From contig NZ_JANFLT010000002.1 in NCBI RefSeq assembly GCF_024385505.1, forward strand, positions 434,001 through 498,000: a stretch of 64,000 bases of DNA, read 5' to 3'. A program made the translations under genes and the position numbers. Below the pieces are notes generated by a model. The model searched no databases. It was not told the origin of the DNA and saw only the letters and a list, made by a program, of their open reading frames with translations. Of the stretch, positions 1 to 11,648 are shown piece after piece. The stretch's first letter is position 1. Each line of letters begins with the position of its first letter. Source of the DNA: Arthrobacter zhaoxinii (lineage in GTDB: Bacteria > Actinomycetota > Actinomycetes > Actinomycetales > Micrococcaceae).

Positions 1-2311
<2,311 letters not shown>

Positions 2312-2385
2312 GCGATTCGGGGCCGGCGCCAGCTGCCGGCGGCAACGCATGTGGACTTTAGCGACTTAGAAACGGAAGCAGAACT

Positions 2386-5027
<2,642 letters not shown>

Positions 5028-5031
<4 letters not shown>

Positions 5032-5537
5032 GCTCGACCAACCCAAGCCCCAGGTCGTCCTCGGGCGGCGGGCCGCGGGTAAAGACCCCGGCCCGTCCCG
5101 CCCAGCGTCCTGCAGGGGGTCAGAGCGCCTCAGGCAACCGCGAGCCGCTGGTCAAGCCCGCTCCCAAGGCCAAGGCCCGCAAGGCCAGGCTCCTCGTCAG
5201 CAAGGTTGATCCCTGGTCCGTCCTGAAAATGGCGTTCCTGCTTTCCGTGGCTCTTGGCGTGGTCACCGTGGTGGCGGCAATCGTGCTGTGGTCCGTGCTG
5301 GACCTGACCGGCATCTTTGACCGCGTCAACACGCTGCTGGGAGAGATTGCCGGCAGCGAATCCGGCGGTTTCGACCTCCGCGACTTCGCCTCGCTGGGAC
5401 AGGTGGTTTCCTTCGCCACCATCATCGCCGTGGTGAACGTGCTGCTGCTGACGGCACTGTCGATGCTCTCCGCCGTGCTCTATAACATCGCCTCCACGCT
5501 GGTGGGCGGCATTGGTGTAACCCTCACGGACGACTAG
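5028..5537 (+). CDS. DUF3566 family membrane protein
   Basis: A 169-aa membrane protein of the DUF3566 family, found directly after gyrA across actinobacteria. The first 60 residues are a Ser/Pro/Arg/Lys-rich cytoplasmic tail, followed by a hydrophobic segment at about 66-86 and a second long one at about 125-160. The GTG start overlaps the gyrA stop by 4 nt (GTGA), so translation is probably coupled. The family role is not established; its fixed position with the gyrase genes suggests a housekeeping function at the membrane, but that is inference. Confidence 0.88.
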
Positions 5538-5545
5538 TTTCCTGC

Positions 5546-5581
5546 CGTTCCGGAGGCGCCTGACAGGGGGTCTCCGGAACG
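5546..5581 (+). terminator. Weak hairpin after the gyrBA-DUF3566 operon
   Basis: Ten-base arms CGTTCCGGAG (5546-5555) and CTCCGGAACG (5572-5581) can pair around a 16-nt loop. There is no U-tract, so this is only a possible terminator of the gyrase operon. Confidence 0.35.
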
Positions 5582-5595
5582 CCGAGGAACTCGAT

Positions 5596-5624
5596 TTGGC
5601 GCGGGGCCGAAGGTGCGGTAATGT
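5596..5624 (+). promoter_or_regulatory. Promoter of tRNA-Ile
   Basis: TTGGCG at 5596-5601 and TAATGT at 5619-5624 are separated by 17 bp, a good match to a housekeeping sigma promoter, ending 25 nt before the tRNA 5' end. Confidence 0.6.
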
Positions 5625-5649
5625 TTTATCTCGGCCCGAGAAGGTATCG

Positions 5650-5723
5650 GGGCGCATAGCTCAGGCGGTTAGAGCGCTTCGCTGATAACGAAGAGGTCCC
5701 AGGTTCAAGTCCTGGTGCGCCCA
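5650..5723 (+). tRNA. tRNA-Ile (anticodon GAT)
   Basis: A 74-nt cloverleaf. The acceptor stem GGGCGCA/TGCGCCC pairs fully, the anticodon arm CTTCG-CTGATAA-CGAAG places GAT at 5684-5686, and the T-arm carries GGTTCAAGTCC. The discriminator base is A and CCA is not fully encoded. It lies between the gyrase operon and the DLW-39 small gene, the usual actinobacterial arrangement. Confidence 0.97.
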
Positions 5724-5768
5724 CGGAACACCTTGCAAAAGGTGGACCACAACGGCAAGGAGATTTCC

Positions 5769-5888
5769 GTGAAAAAGTTGCTGGCAGCTACGGCGGCAGC
5801 CGCTGCGGGAATCTTTGCTTTCAAGAAGTGGCAGGAAACTGCCGCTGAGAAAACCGTTTGGAAGGAATCGACCGACAAGGTCGACTGA
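5769..5888 (+). CDS. DLW-39 family small protein
   Basis: A 39-codon gene between the tRNA-Ile and tRNA-Ala genes. It starts with GTG at 5769, 6 nt after a strong AAGGAG site, and ends TGA at 5886-5888. The protein begins MKKLLAATAAAAAGIFAF and ends with a charged helix containing TVWKESTDKVD. Length, N-terminal hydrophobic helix and the position next to the tRNAs match the DLW-39 family of actinobacteria, whose exact length is 39 residues; here the signature DLW reads TVW. Its function is unknown. The single hydrophobic segment suggests membrane association. Confidence 0.85.
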   Translation: MKKLLAATAAAAAGIFAFKKWQETAAEKTVWKESTDKVD

Positions 5889-5932
5889 CTGACAAAAGGT
5901 TGGTCTGGTTATAACCCCCGGCAACGGTAGGC

Positions 5933-5938
5933 TATACT
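5933..5938 (+). promoter_or_regulatory. -10 box of tRNA-Ala
   Basis: TATACT, 17 nt before the tRNA-Ala 5' end, is a near-consensus -10 element. The -35 region is not clear. Confidence 0.5.
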
Positions 5939-5955
5939 GGACAAGTTCTCCTTTC

Positions 5956-6028
5956 GGGGGCATGGCGCAATTGGTAGCGCACCTGCTTTGCAAGCAGGGG
6001 GTTCGGGGTTCGAGTCCCCGTGCCTCCA
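5956..6028 (+). tRNA. tRNA-Ala (anticodon TGC)
   Basis: A 73-nt cloverleaf with acceptor GGGGGCA/TGCCTCC (one G-T wobble), anticodon arm CCTGC-TTTGCAA-GCAGG giving TGC, and T-loop GGTTCGAGTCC. Discriminator A is followed by CC in the genome. Confidence 0.97.
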
Positions 6029-6035
6029 CCGAATA

Positions 6036-6071
6036 CAGAAGGTCCCCGCTCTTCGGAGCGGGGACCTTCTG
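6036..6071 (+). terminator. Intrinsic terminator-like hairpin after tRNA-Ala
   Basis: Perfect 16-bp inverted repeat (arms 6036-6051 and 6056-6071) closed by a TTCG tetraloop, only 7 nt after the tRNA. The following bases CGTTTCTG are only weakly T-rich. Confidence 0.75.
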
Positions 6072-6151
6072 CGTTTCTGCCGGTTCTCCCCGGCACCGCC
6101 GGCTCCTGTCACCGCGCCGATGCCACGGCAGCCCTGCACTAGTGTTGGCCT

Positions 6152-7078
6152 GTGAATGTTTTCCTTGCGGTGGTAGGCGTGCTGGGTGTTTCCGCATCAG
6201 GCCCCATCATGGCCGCGACTGCCGCCCCTGCCCTGGCCATAGCCTTCTGGCGCAACGCCCTCGGAGCAGTGCTCATGGGCACTCCCGCTGTGCTGGGCCG
6301 CCGCCGGGAGTTCGGCAGGCTGACCGCACGCGACTATAAATGGACCACAGTGGCCGCAGTGGCCCTTGCGCTTCACTTCGCCTGCTTCATTACGTCTTTG
6401 CAGCTGACATCGGTTGCTGCAGCCACTGCACTGGTGTGCCTGCAGGCGGGCTGGATTGCCCTCTTCAATGTGCTGCGGGGCATCCGGGTCCCGCCGGTGG
6501 TCCTGGCAGGACTTGCCGCCGCATTTGCCGGCGTGGTGGTTATTTCCGGGTTCGACCTGGGCCTCTCGGAGGAAGCACTGTTAGGCGACGTGCTGGCCGT
6601 GGCCGGAGGCGTCCTTGCCGCCGTCTACACAATCGCAGGAGGCAAGGCCAGAGAGTCTATGTCCACCGGCACCTATACAACCCTCTGCTACGGCGCCTGC
6701 GCCGTACTGCTCCTTGCCCTCTGTGCCGCCTTTCGGCAGCCGATCGTGGGTTTCCCGCCGGCGGCCTGGTTGGGCATCCTCGGGGTGACTGTCGTGGCGC
6801 AGATTCTGGGCCACACGGTATTCAACCACCTGCTGGCCGTGATCAGCCCTCTGGTGGTCTCCATGATCATCCTGCTGGAGATCCCGGGCGCAGCCATCCT
6901 GGCAGCTGTCTTCCTCCATGAGCAGCTTCCCGCCGGCACATATGCAGGCCTGGGACTGATCCTGGCGGGACTAACGGTGGTAGTGGCAGGCCAGGGCAGG
7001 ATCCGGCGGCAATCCGGGGCCAAGCAGCAGCCGGTGGTGCCTCCGGCCCCGCCTGCCCTGGGCGGGGACGCCCTGTAG
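6152..7078 (+). CDS. DMT superfamily (EamA) transporter
   Basis: A 308-aa polytopic membrane protein with ten predicted hydrophobic segments arranged as two EamA repeats, the drug/metabolite transporter fold. The first repeat holds the conserved FWRNALGA region in helix 2. The protein probably exports a small metabolite or amino acid; the substrate cannot be deduced. The GTG start at 6152 has no Shine-Dalgarno, but a TAGTGT hexamer ends 6 nt before it, which suggests a leaderless mRNA. It ends near a shared bidirectional hairpin and converges with the gene at 7180-8208. Confidence 0.85.
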   Translation: MNVFLAVVGVLGVSASGPIMAATAAPALAIAFWRNALGAVLMGTPAVLGRRREFGRLTARDYKWTTVAAVALALHFACFITSLQLTSVAAATALVCLQAGWIALFNVLRGIRVPPVVLAGLAAAFAGVVVISGFDLGLSEEALLGDVLAVAGGVLAAVYTIAGGKARESMSTGTYTTLCYGACAVLLLALCAAFRQPIVGFPPAAWLGILGVTVVAQILGHTVFNHLLAVISPLVVSMIILLEIPGAAILAAVFLHEQLPAGTYAGLGLILAGLTVVVAGQGRIRRQSGAKQQPVVPPAPPALGGDAL

Positions 7079-7091
7079 TCCGCCGCCAACG

Positions 7092-7134
7092 CATCAAAGG
7101 AGGGCCCCGCCATCGGCGGGGCCCTCCTTTGATG
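7092..7134. terminator. Bidirectional terminator hairpin
   Basis: A perfect 20-bp inverted repeat (7092-7111 and 7115-7134) with a 3-nt ATC loop. The arms begin CATCAAAGGAGGGC, so the outer stem is A/T-rich on both sides. It sits between two convergent genes and can serve both. Confidence 0.85.
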
Positions 7135-7179
7135 GTCGTCCCGGGACCGGCGATTCAGCCGGTGCCCGAACGGGTTCTG

Positions 7180-8208
7180 CTACTTGCCGGTGTTGTTCTC
7201 CGAGTGGGCGCCCGAGGGCTTTGCAGCTCCCTTGGCGTCACCGGTGGTTCCCTTGGTGTGCTTGCCGGCGTCAGAGTCCTTCTCGCCGGAACGGGCGGCA
7301 GCGCGCTCGGCGGCCTCCTTGATGCTGGCTACGGTTTCCGCTGTATCGGACGCAGCCGGAGCGGAGGTCTCCGTGGCCTTGGCAGCAGGCTTGGCTGCCG
7401 CCGTCGGCTTGGGAACCTCAACCTTGGCCGTAGCCGCAGGCTTGGTGGCTGCGGCCGAGGAGGAACCCGTGCTTGCAGGGGCCGTTGCCGGAGTGGTGGC
7501 GGCGGCGGGCTTGGCTGCTGCCGGAGTCGCGGCCGAAGTGGTGGCCGGAGTGGTGGCGGCGGGCTTGGGCGCCGGCGTCTTCCACGGGTCCTCGACCGGA
7601 CGGGAAGCGCGCCAGGCGGCTACGCCGGCGGTCACTGCAGCTGCAATGATGCCAAAGACCAGCCAGCCCTTGCCGCCGCCCTTCTGGCCCTTGCGGGCTT
7701 CCTTGGCAGCCTGTGCAGCAGCCTTCTGGGCCCGCTTCAGGGCCTTCTTGTTGCCGGTGACCTTGGCAACGGCCGTCTGCACGGGCACGTTGGCCGCGGT
7801 CAGGCTGCGCGAAACGCTGTCTGCGGCGGTACCGATGCGCGTGGAGAGGGCGGGAATGTAGTCGTCGACAACCCGGTCCTTGGCAGTGTTCAGTGCCGGG
7901 GTTGCCCGGTCCAGGGTGCCCTGGATGCGAGGAGTGGCTTCATCCACAGCGTGGCTGATGCGCGGCCCAACCTTCTCGAGCCCGCCCTGAATGCGGGGCG
8001 TCACGGTGGCTACACCCTGGGCGATTTCGTCGGCAGCGCGCTTGATGCCGTCCTGGATCTTCGGGGATGCGGTTTCGATCCCCTTTTCGATGCGCGGAAC
8101 GGCCCAGTCTCTGGCTGCTTCGACCTTGGGTGATGCCCAGTCGCGGGCAGTCACGATGCCTGCTGCGACGTTGGCTTCGAGGTCATGGGTGATGCGGTCC
8201 TTCTTCAA
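7180..8208 (-). CDS. Membrane-anchored protein with tandem 11-residue repeats
   Basis: A 342-aa protein that I do not recognise as a named family. Residues 26-113 are eight consecutive 11-residue units with the pattern x-P-(K/R)-(I/V)-x-x-(G/A)-(hydrophobic)-(charged)-x-(A/V), for example TPRIQGGLEKV and TPRIQGTLDRA. Such 11-mers form long amphipathic helices in LEA proteins, perilipins and synucleins. A Lys/Ala-rich helix (149-180) is followed by one membrane span at about 182-199. The rest is a low-complexity Ala/Pro/Thr/Lys tail of about 140 residues. The TTG start follows GGGAGG. It is transcribed away from ppiA and shares the 7092-7134 terminator with the EamA gene. Confidence 0.8.
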   Translation of the reverse strand: MKKDRITHDLEANVAAGIVTARDWASPKVEAARDWAVPRIEKGIETASPKIQDGIKRAADEIAQGVATVTPRIQGGLEKVGPRISHAVDEATPRIQGTLDRATPALNTAKDRVVDDYIPALSTRIGTAADSVSRSLTAANVPVQTAVAKVTGNKKALKRAQKAAAQAAKEARKGQKGGGKGWLVFGIIAAAVTAGVAAWRASRPVEDPWKTPAPKPAATTPATTSAATPAAAKPAAATTPATAPASTGSSSAAATKPAATAKVEVPKPTAAAKPAAKATETSAPAASDTAETVASIKEAAERAAARSGEKDSDAGKHTKGTTGDAKGAAKPSGAHSENNTGK

Positions 8209-8360
8209 AACTACCTCCCGGGATAGTTGTCGTTTCAGCCTTAGCCTACGTGTTCCGGCTGGTCTCTGCTATTAGGTGCCCTGGCAGGGCGCGGTTTTCA
8301 CTGTGCGCTGAACAAGGCCGTTTCCGCCCGCACGCAGAAGTGCCGTGGAACAATGGGCTT

Positions 8361-8903
8361 ATGACTGCTATTCCTACAGCAAAAGCAACCATCCACACTT
8401 CCATGGGCGACATCAGTGTCAACCTCTTCGGAAACCACGCCCCCAAGACGGTCAAGAACTTCGTCGGCCTGGCTACCGGCGAGATCGAGTGGACCGATCC
8501 GGCGACGGGCGAAAAGACCAACCGCCCGCTCTACGACGGAACGATCTTCCACCGCATCATCAAGGACTTCATGATCCAGGGCGGCGATCCCCTGGGCCGC
8601 GGCACCGGCGGACCGGGTTACCAGTTCGACGACGAGATCAACCCTGATCTCGACTTCTCCGCCCCGTACAAGCTGGCCATGGCCAACGCAGGCGTGCAGA
8701 TGGGCCGCGGCACCAACGGCTCGCAGTTCTTCATCACCTCCGTGCCCACCACGTGGCTGCAGGGCAAGCACACCATCTTCGGTGAGGTTGCCGACGACGA
8801 ATCGCGTGCACTGGTTGATCAGCTCAACGCTGTTTCCACCGACGGCCGCGACAAGCCGACCGAAGACGTGGTCATCAACAGCATTACCGTCGAGCAGCTC
8901 TAG
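8361..8903 (+). CDS. ppiA: Peptidyl-prolyl cis-trans isomerase (cyclophilin)
   Basis: A 180-aa cytoplasmic cyclophilin that catalyses cis-trans isomerisation of Xaa-Pro bonds during folding. The active-site signature is intact: FHRIIKDFMIQGGDP with the catalytic Arg, then the GSQFFI strand and the KHTIFGEV region containing the substrate-pocket residues. The ATG at 8361 is the first codon giving a normal cyclophilin N-terminus (TAKATIHTSMGDI); the frame stays open further upstream but lacks similarity to the family. There is no signal peptide. The same gene lies near gyrA and crgA in other actinobacteria. Confidence 0.95.
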   Translation: MTAIPTAKATIHTSMGDISVNLFGNHAPKTVKNFVGLATGEIEWTDPATGEKTNRPLYDGTIFHRIIKDFMIQGGDPLGRGTGGPGYQFDDEINPDLDFSAPYKLAMANAGVQMGRGTNGSQFFITSVPTTWLQGKHTIFGEVADDESRALVDQLNAVSTDGRDKPTEDVVINSITVEQL

Positions 8904-8916
8904 TCTGCTCGAAGGT

Positions 8917-8946
8917 GCCCCGGCCGGATTCTCCGGCCGGGGCCTT
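8917..8946 (+). terminator. Intrinsic terminator of ppiA
   Basis: Arms GCCCCGGCCGGA (8917-8928) and TCCGGCCGGGGC (8932-8943) form a perfect 12-bp stem with a 3-nt loop, followed by CTTTCTCC. Confidence 0.8.
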
Positions 8947-8969
8947 TCTCCAATCCGGGAGTTCCAGCA

Positions 8970-9830
8970 ATGTCATATGGAGTGCCGGCCGAGGTGCCGG
9001 ATTCGCAGGTTCCCGTGTGTCCCCGCCATCCGGACCGGGTCAGCTACATCCGCTGCCAGCGCTGCGGGCGCCCGGCCTGCCCCGAATGCCAGAAGAATGC
9101 CGCCGTGGGTGTGCAGTGCATTGATTGCTTCAACCAGCAGCGCAAGGACCAGCCGACCTACCGCACCTCCTTTGGAGGCCGCGTCGCCGGCGATGGAAAA
9201 CCCGTGGTTACCATCACGATCATGGCTGTCTGTGCCGTCGCCTACGTCATTCAGCTGCTGCTGCCGGAATTCACGCGCACCTTCTTTTACGCCCCCGTAC
9301 TGACGGACTCCCAGCCTTGGCGGATGCTCACCTCGGCGTTCCTGCATTCCCAGGGCAGCCCCATTCACATTGCCTTCAACCTCTATGCCCTCTGGTTCCT
9401 GGGCAGCAGCCTGGAACCCCTGTTCGGCCGCGCCCGCTTCGCCCTGCTCTATCTGATTTCCGCAGTGGGGGGCTCCGTGGGCGTGATGTACCTCGGAGAG
9501 CCCGTCACAGCTGTGGTGGGGGCCTCCGGCGCTGTCTTCGGCCTCTTTGGTGCACTGTTCGTCGTGATCCGGCAGCGGCGCGGGGAACTGCGGTCCCTGC
9601 TGATCCTGCTGGCGGTGAACCTGGTTCTGGGGTTCGTAGTGCCCGGAATCGCCTGGCAGGCCCACGTAGGCGGTCTGCTGACCGGCGCGGCCTGTGCAGC
9701 CATTCTGGCGTATACCCCGAGGAGCAGGCACCGAACGGCCATCCAGTTCGCCGGACTGGCGGGGATTGTGCTGCTGCTTGTCGCGGCGGCGGTGCTCTGG
9801 CAGGCCCCCGTACGGATCATCCCGGGGTAA
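8970..9830 (+). CDS. Rhomboid family intramembrane serine protease
   Basis: A 286-aa membrane protease that cleaves transmembrane segments of other membrane proteins. The N-terminus is a cytoplasmic zinc-binding module of B-box type, with Cys17, His20, Cys29, Cys32, Cys37, Cys40, Cys50 and Cys53. Six or seven membrane helices follow from about residue 76. The catalytic serine is in GASGAVFGLFGAL and the partner histidine is in AHVGGLLTG; the HIAFNLYALWFLG segment matches the conserved HxxxN helix. The zinc module on the rhomboid is typical of actinobacterial members. Natural substrates cannot be inferred. The DnaA-box region follows downstream. Confidence 0.93.
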   Translation: MSYGVPAEVPDSQVPVCPRHPDRVSYIRCQRCGRPACPECQKNAAVGVQCIDCFNQQRKDQPTYRTSFGGRVAGDGKPVVTITIMAVCAVAYVIQLLLPEFTRTFFYAPVLTDSQPWRMLTSAFLHSQGSPIHIAFNLYALWFLGSSLEPLFGRARFALLYLISAVGGSVGVMYLGEPVTAVVGASGAVFGLFGALFVVIRQRRGELRSLLILLAVNLVLGFVVPGIAWQAHVGGLLTGAACAAILAYTPRSRHRTAIQFAGLAGIVLLLVAAAVLWQAPVRIIPG

Positions 9831-9911
9831 CCGGCCCTTCCCGAAGAAACTGTGCCCGCTGCTTCCCTGCAGCGGGCACAGGCGTTTAACGGCGCCCACA
9901 GCGCTGCATAG

Positions 9912-10129
9912 TTATCCACAGGGATACCCACAGTGTTAATAACCTACATGGTTGTAGTTTCCGGATCCGGAGCCCGATCCACAGGGTTATCCATAGGCTG
10001 GGAAGACTTACACACATGTAATTCCACAGCTGTGGATAACCTGCTTCCCTTTATTTGCAAGGAAGTTCGAGAAGTAACCCACAGAGTTACCCACACCTGT
10101 GGATAACTCCGTGCACAACCTGTGAACAA
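9912..10129. repeat. Cluster of DnaA boxes in a non-coding stretch
   Basis: The 393-nt gap between the rhomboid gene and crgA has no gene but is dense in DnaA-box 9-mers. Three are perfect TTATCCACA: 9912-9920 (+), 10031-10039 (-) and 10098-10106 (-). Two have one mismatch: TTATCCATA 9987-9995 and TTACCCACA 10087-10095. Weaker copies are TTACACACA 10008-10016, TAACCCACA 10075-10083, CGATCCACA 9975-9983, ATACCCACA 9924-9932 and, on the other strand, TTGTTCACA 10121-10129. The stretch is more A/T-rich than its surroundings. It may bind DnaA to titrate it or assist initiation; it is unlikely to be the main oriC, which should lie next to dnaA to the left. Confidence 0.75.
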
Positions 10130-10164
10130 CAGGAAAATACGGGGATAGCGGCTCCCGGGGGCAC

Positions 10165-10204
10165 AAAAAAGGCTTCCCGGTGCCGAAGACGGCACGGGGA
10201 AGCC
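10165..10204 (-). terminator. Rho-independent terminator of crgA
   Basis: On the minus strand a 14-bp stem with one mismatch (arms 10191-10204 and 10171-10184, 6-nt loop) is followed by six Ts (10170-10165). It lies 20 nt after the crgA stop. Confidence 0.85.
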
Positions 10205-10223
10205 TGCCCTGTATGCGGGTGTG

Positions 10224-10472
10224 TCAGCGCCAGCGCGTTGTCATCAGGAAGCCCACAATCGCGATGCCGAAGCCCACCAGGATGTTACTGGCACCGAAAG
10301 ACGGCACAGGGTACTGGCCCTGGGTGATGTAGTACGTAATGATCCACAGCAGGCCCAGAATCATCAGGCCGAACATCACCGGTTTGTACCAAACGGGGTT
10401 TTCCTTGGGAGCGGACACGGTTTTGGCCGGGGCAGGGCGGGAAGCCTTCTTGCGGGACTTGGACTCAGGCAC
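10224..10472 (-). CDS. crgA: Cell division protein CrgA
   Basis: An 82-aa protein with a basic, Lys/Pro-rich cytoplasmic N-terminus (about 30 residues) and two membrane helices (about 30-50 and 62-80) joined by a short periplasmic loop with GQYPVPSFG. The total length, the PVWYKPVMFG entry into helix 1 and the ending TTRW are typical of the CrgA (UPF0233) family. CrgA joins the divisome and recruits or stabilises PBP proteins and FtsQ/FtsI in actinobacteria. The GTG start follows GGAGGATC. It is divergent from the sortase gene and has its own terminator. Confidence 0.95.
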   Translation of the reverse strand: MPESKSRKKASRPAPAKTVSAPKENPVWYKPVMFGLMILGLLWIITYYITQGQYPVPSFGASNILVGFGIAIVGFLMTTRWR

Positions 10473-10674
10473 GGATCCTCCTAGCGGAACCGGCTCTGCA
10501 GACGCCGGTGGTTGTAGTCATGGTCGGGGACAACCGCGGCCCGCAGGAGAAGTCTCCTTCACCGCACAGACCTGTTAGGGTCATCCCTATTCTGATTATC
10601 CTAGCGAATTCCCCGGCCAAGCTGGCGCCGGTTCCCTGACGCCGCGAAATACCGGCACCGCCATAAGGAGAGCA

Positions 10675-11472
10675 TTGGCTGAGCCACCCGTCACCACCAT
10701 GCAGCGCCGCCGCGGGCGCCGTACCTCCTCCCGCCGTCCGGCAGGGAAAGGGAGGATGGTGGTCCAGGTTGTCGGTGAGCTGCTGATAACACTCGGGATT
10801 ATCCTTGCCCTGTTTGTTGCATGGCAGCTCTGGTGGACCAACCTCGAGTCAAACCAGGCACAGCAGGAAGCCATTGACGTGTTGTTTGAGGACTTTGACC
10901 TGCCGGCAGCACCGGCCCCGGCAGCTTCGCCCCGGGACTACGGGGAACCGGTGGTGATGGAACCGATGAGTGCGGAAGGGACGACGTTCGCCGTTGTCTA
11001 CGTGCCCCGCTTCGGCGAGGGGTATTCCACACCGGTGACCAGCGGCGTGGGAACGGCGGTGCTGGATACCCTCGGGCTGGGGCACTACCCCGCAACCGCC
11101 ATGCCCGGTGCCGTGGGGAACTTCGCGGTAGCCGGCCACCGGCAGACCCACGGCAAGGCACTGGATCCCATCCACACCCTGGTACCCGGCGACCATATCT
11201 ATGTGCAGACCGCTGACGGGTACTACGACTACGTCTACCGCAATACGCAGATAGTGCTGCCGGACCGGGTTGATGTACTCGCGGCCGTCCCCACGGAGCC
11301 CGCAGCGGTCCCCAGCGAGCGGTTCCTCACCCTTACCAGCTGCAATCCGCGCTTCGGGTCGCAGGAACGCATTATTGCCTATGCCCTGATGGACTCCTGG
11401 CAGCCCTTGTCCGCTGGTCCGCCGCCGGCAATCGCCGACGCCGTTGCCGCCAATGCCTCCGGAGGTCGCTAA
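10675..11472 (+). CDS. Class E sortase
   Basis: A 265-aa membrane-anchored transpeptidase that links surface proteins to the cell wall or polymerises pili. After an Arg-rich N-terminus there is one membrane helix (about 28-48). The sortase beta-barrel follows, with catalytic His in AGHRQTHG (about residue 155), Cys in TLTSCNP (about 222) and Arg in the next segment. The TLTSC signature and location beside crgA and pknB are typical of actinobacterial class E enzymes. The TTG start at 10675 has an AAGGAG site 4 nt upstream; an ATG at 10699 is an alternative. The upstream gap (10473-10674) contains a TAGGG-tcat-CCCTA palindrome at 10576-10589. Confidence 0.92.
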   Translation: MAEPPVTTMQRRRGRRTSSRRPAGKGRMVVQVVGELLITLGIILALFVAWQLWWTNLESNQAQQEAIDVLFEDFDLPAAPAPAASPRDYGEPVVMEPMSAEGTTFAVVYVPRFGEGYSTPVTSGVGTAVLDTLGLGHYPATAMPGAVGNFAVAGHRQTHGKALDPIHTLVPGDHIYVQTADGYYDYVYRNTQIVLPDRVDVLAAVPTEPAAVPSERFLTLTSCNPRFGSQERIIAYALMDSWQPLSAGPPPAIADAVAANASGGR

Positions 11473-11473
11473 A

Positions 11474-11644
11474 ATGTACGGATGGTTGTTCCGGCACCTT
11501 CCCGGTCCGTTGTGGTTCCGGGTCCTTCTCTCCGCGGTGTTGATTGCCGCAGCAGTGCTGGCCCTGATGGAGTATGTTTTCCCCTGGCTTGCCGAGACCA
11601 GCTTTCTTCCTTCTTTGACGGATTCAACGATTGGCGGTTCCTAG
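11474..11644 (+). CDS. Small conserved membrane protein of the sortase/pknB locus
   Basis: A 56-aa protein starting with ATG at 11474, 7 nt after GGAGGT that lies inside the end of the sortase gene; the sortase stop is only 1 nt upstream. The sequence begins MYGWLFRHLPGPLWFR, continues with a single hydrophobic helix (about 16-37) and has a short outer tail starting FPWLAE. I recall similar 50-90-aa proteins with this N-terminal signature in the same place in other actinobacteria, but know no function for them. Tight spacing suggests co-translation with the sortase and the amidotransferase 4 nt downstream. Confidence 0.8.
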   Translation: MYGWLFRHLPGPLWFRVLLSAVLIAAAVLALMEYVFPWLAETSFLPSLTDSTIGGS

Positions 11645-11648
11645 CACC

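Noticed and set aside
5661-6197. An open frame on the minus strand across both tRNA genes
   Set aside because: It spans the tRNA-Ile, DLW-39 and tRNA-Ala genes and has no coding signature.
8250-8360. An N-terminal extension of ppiA to base 8250
   Set aside because: The frame is open but the extension has no cyclophilin similarity; ATG 8361 gives the normal family start.
9831-10223. Whether the DnaA-box region is the chromosomal oriC
   Set aside because: In this lineage oriC lies between dnaA and dnaN; gyrB at the window's left edge implies it is off-window. I therefore call only an accessory cluster.
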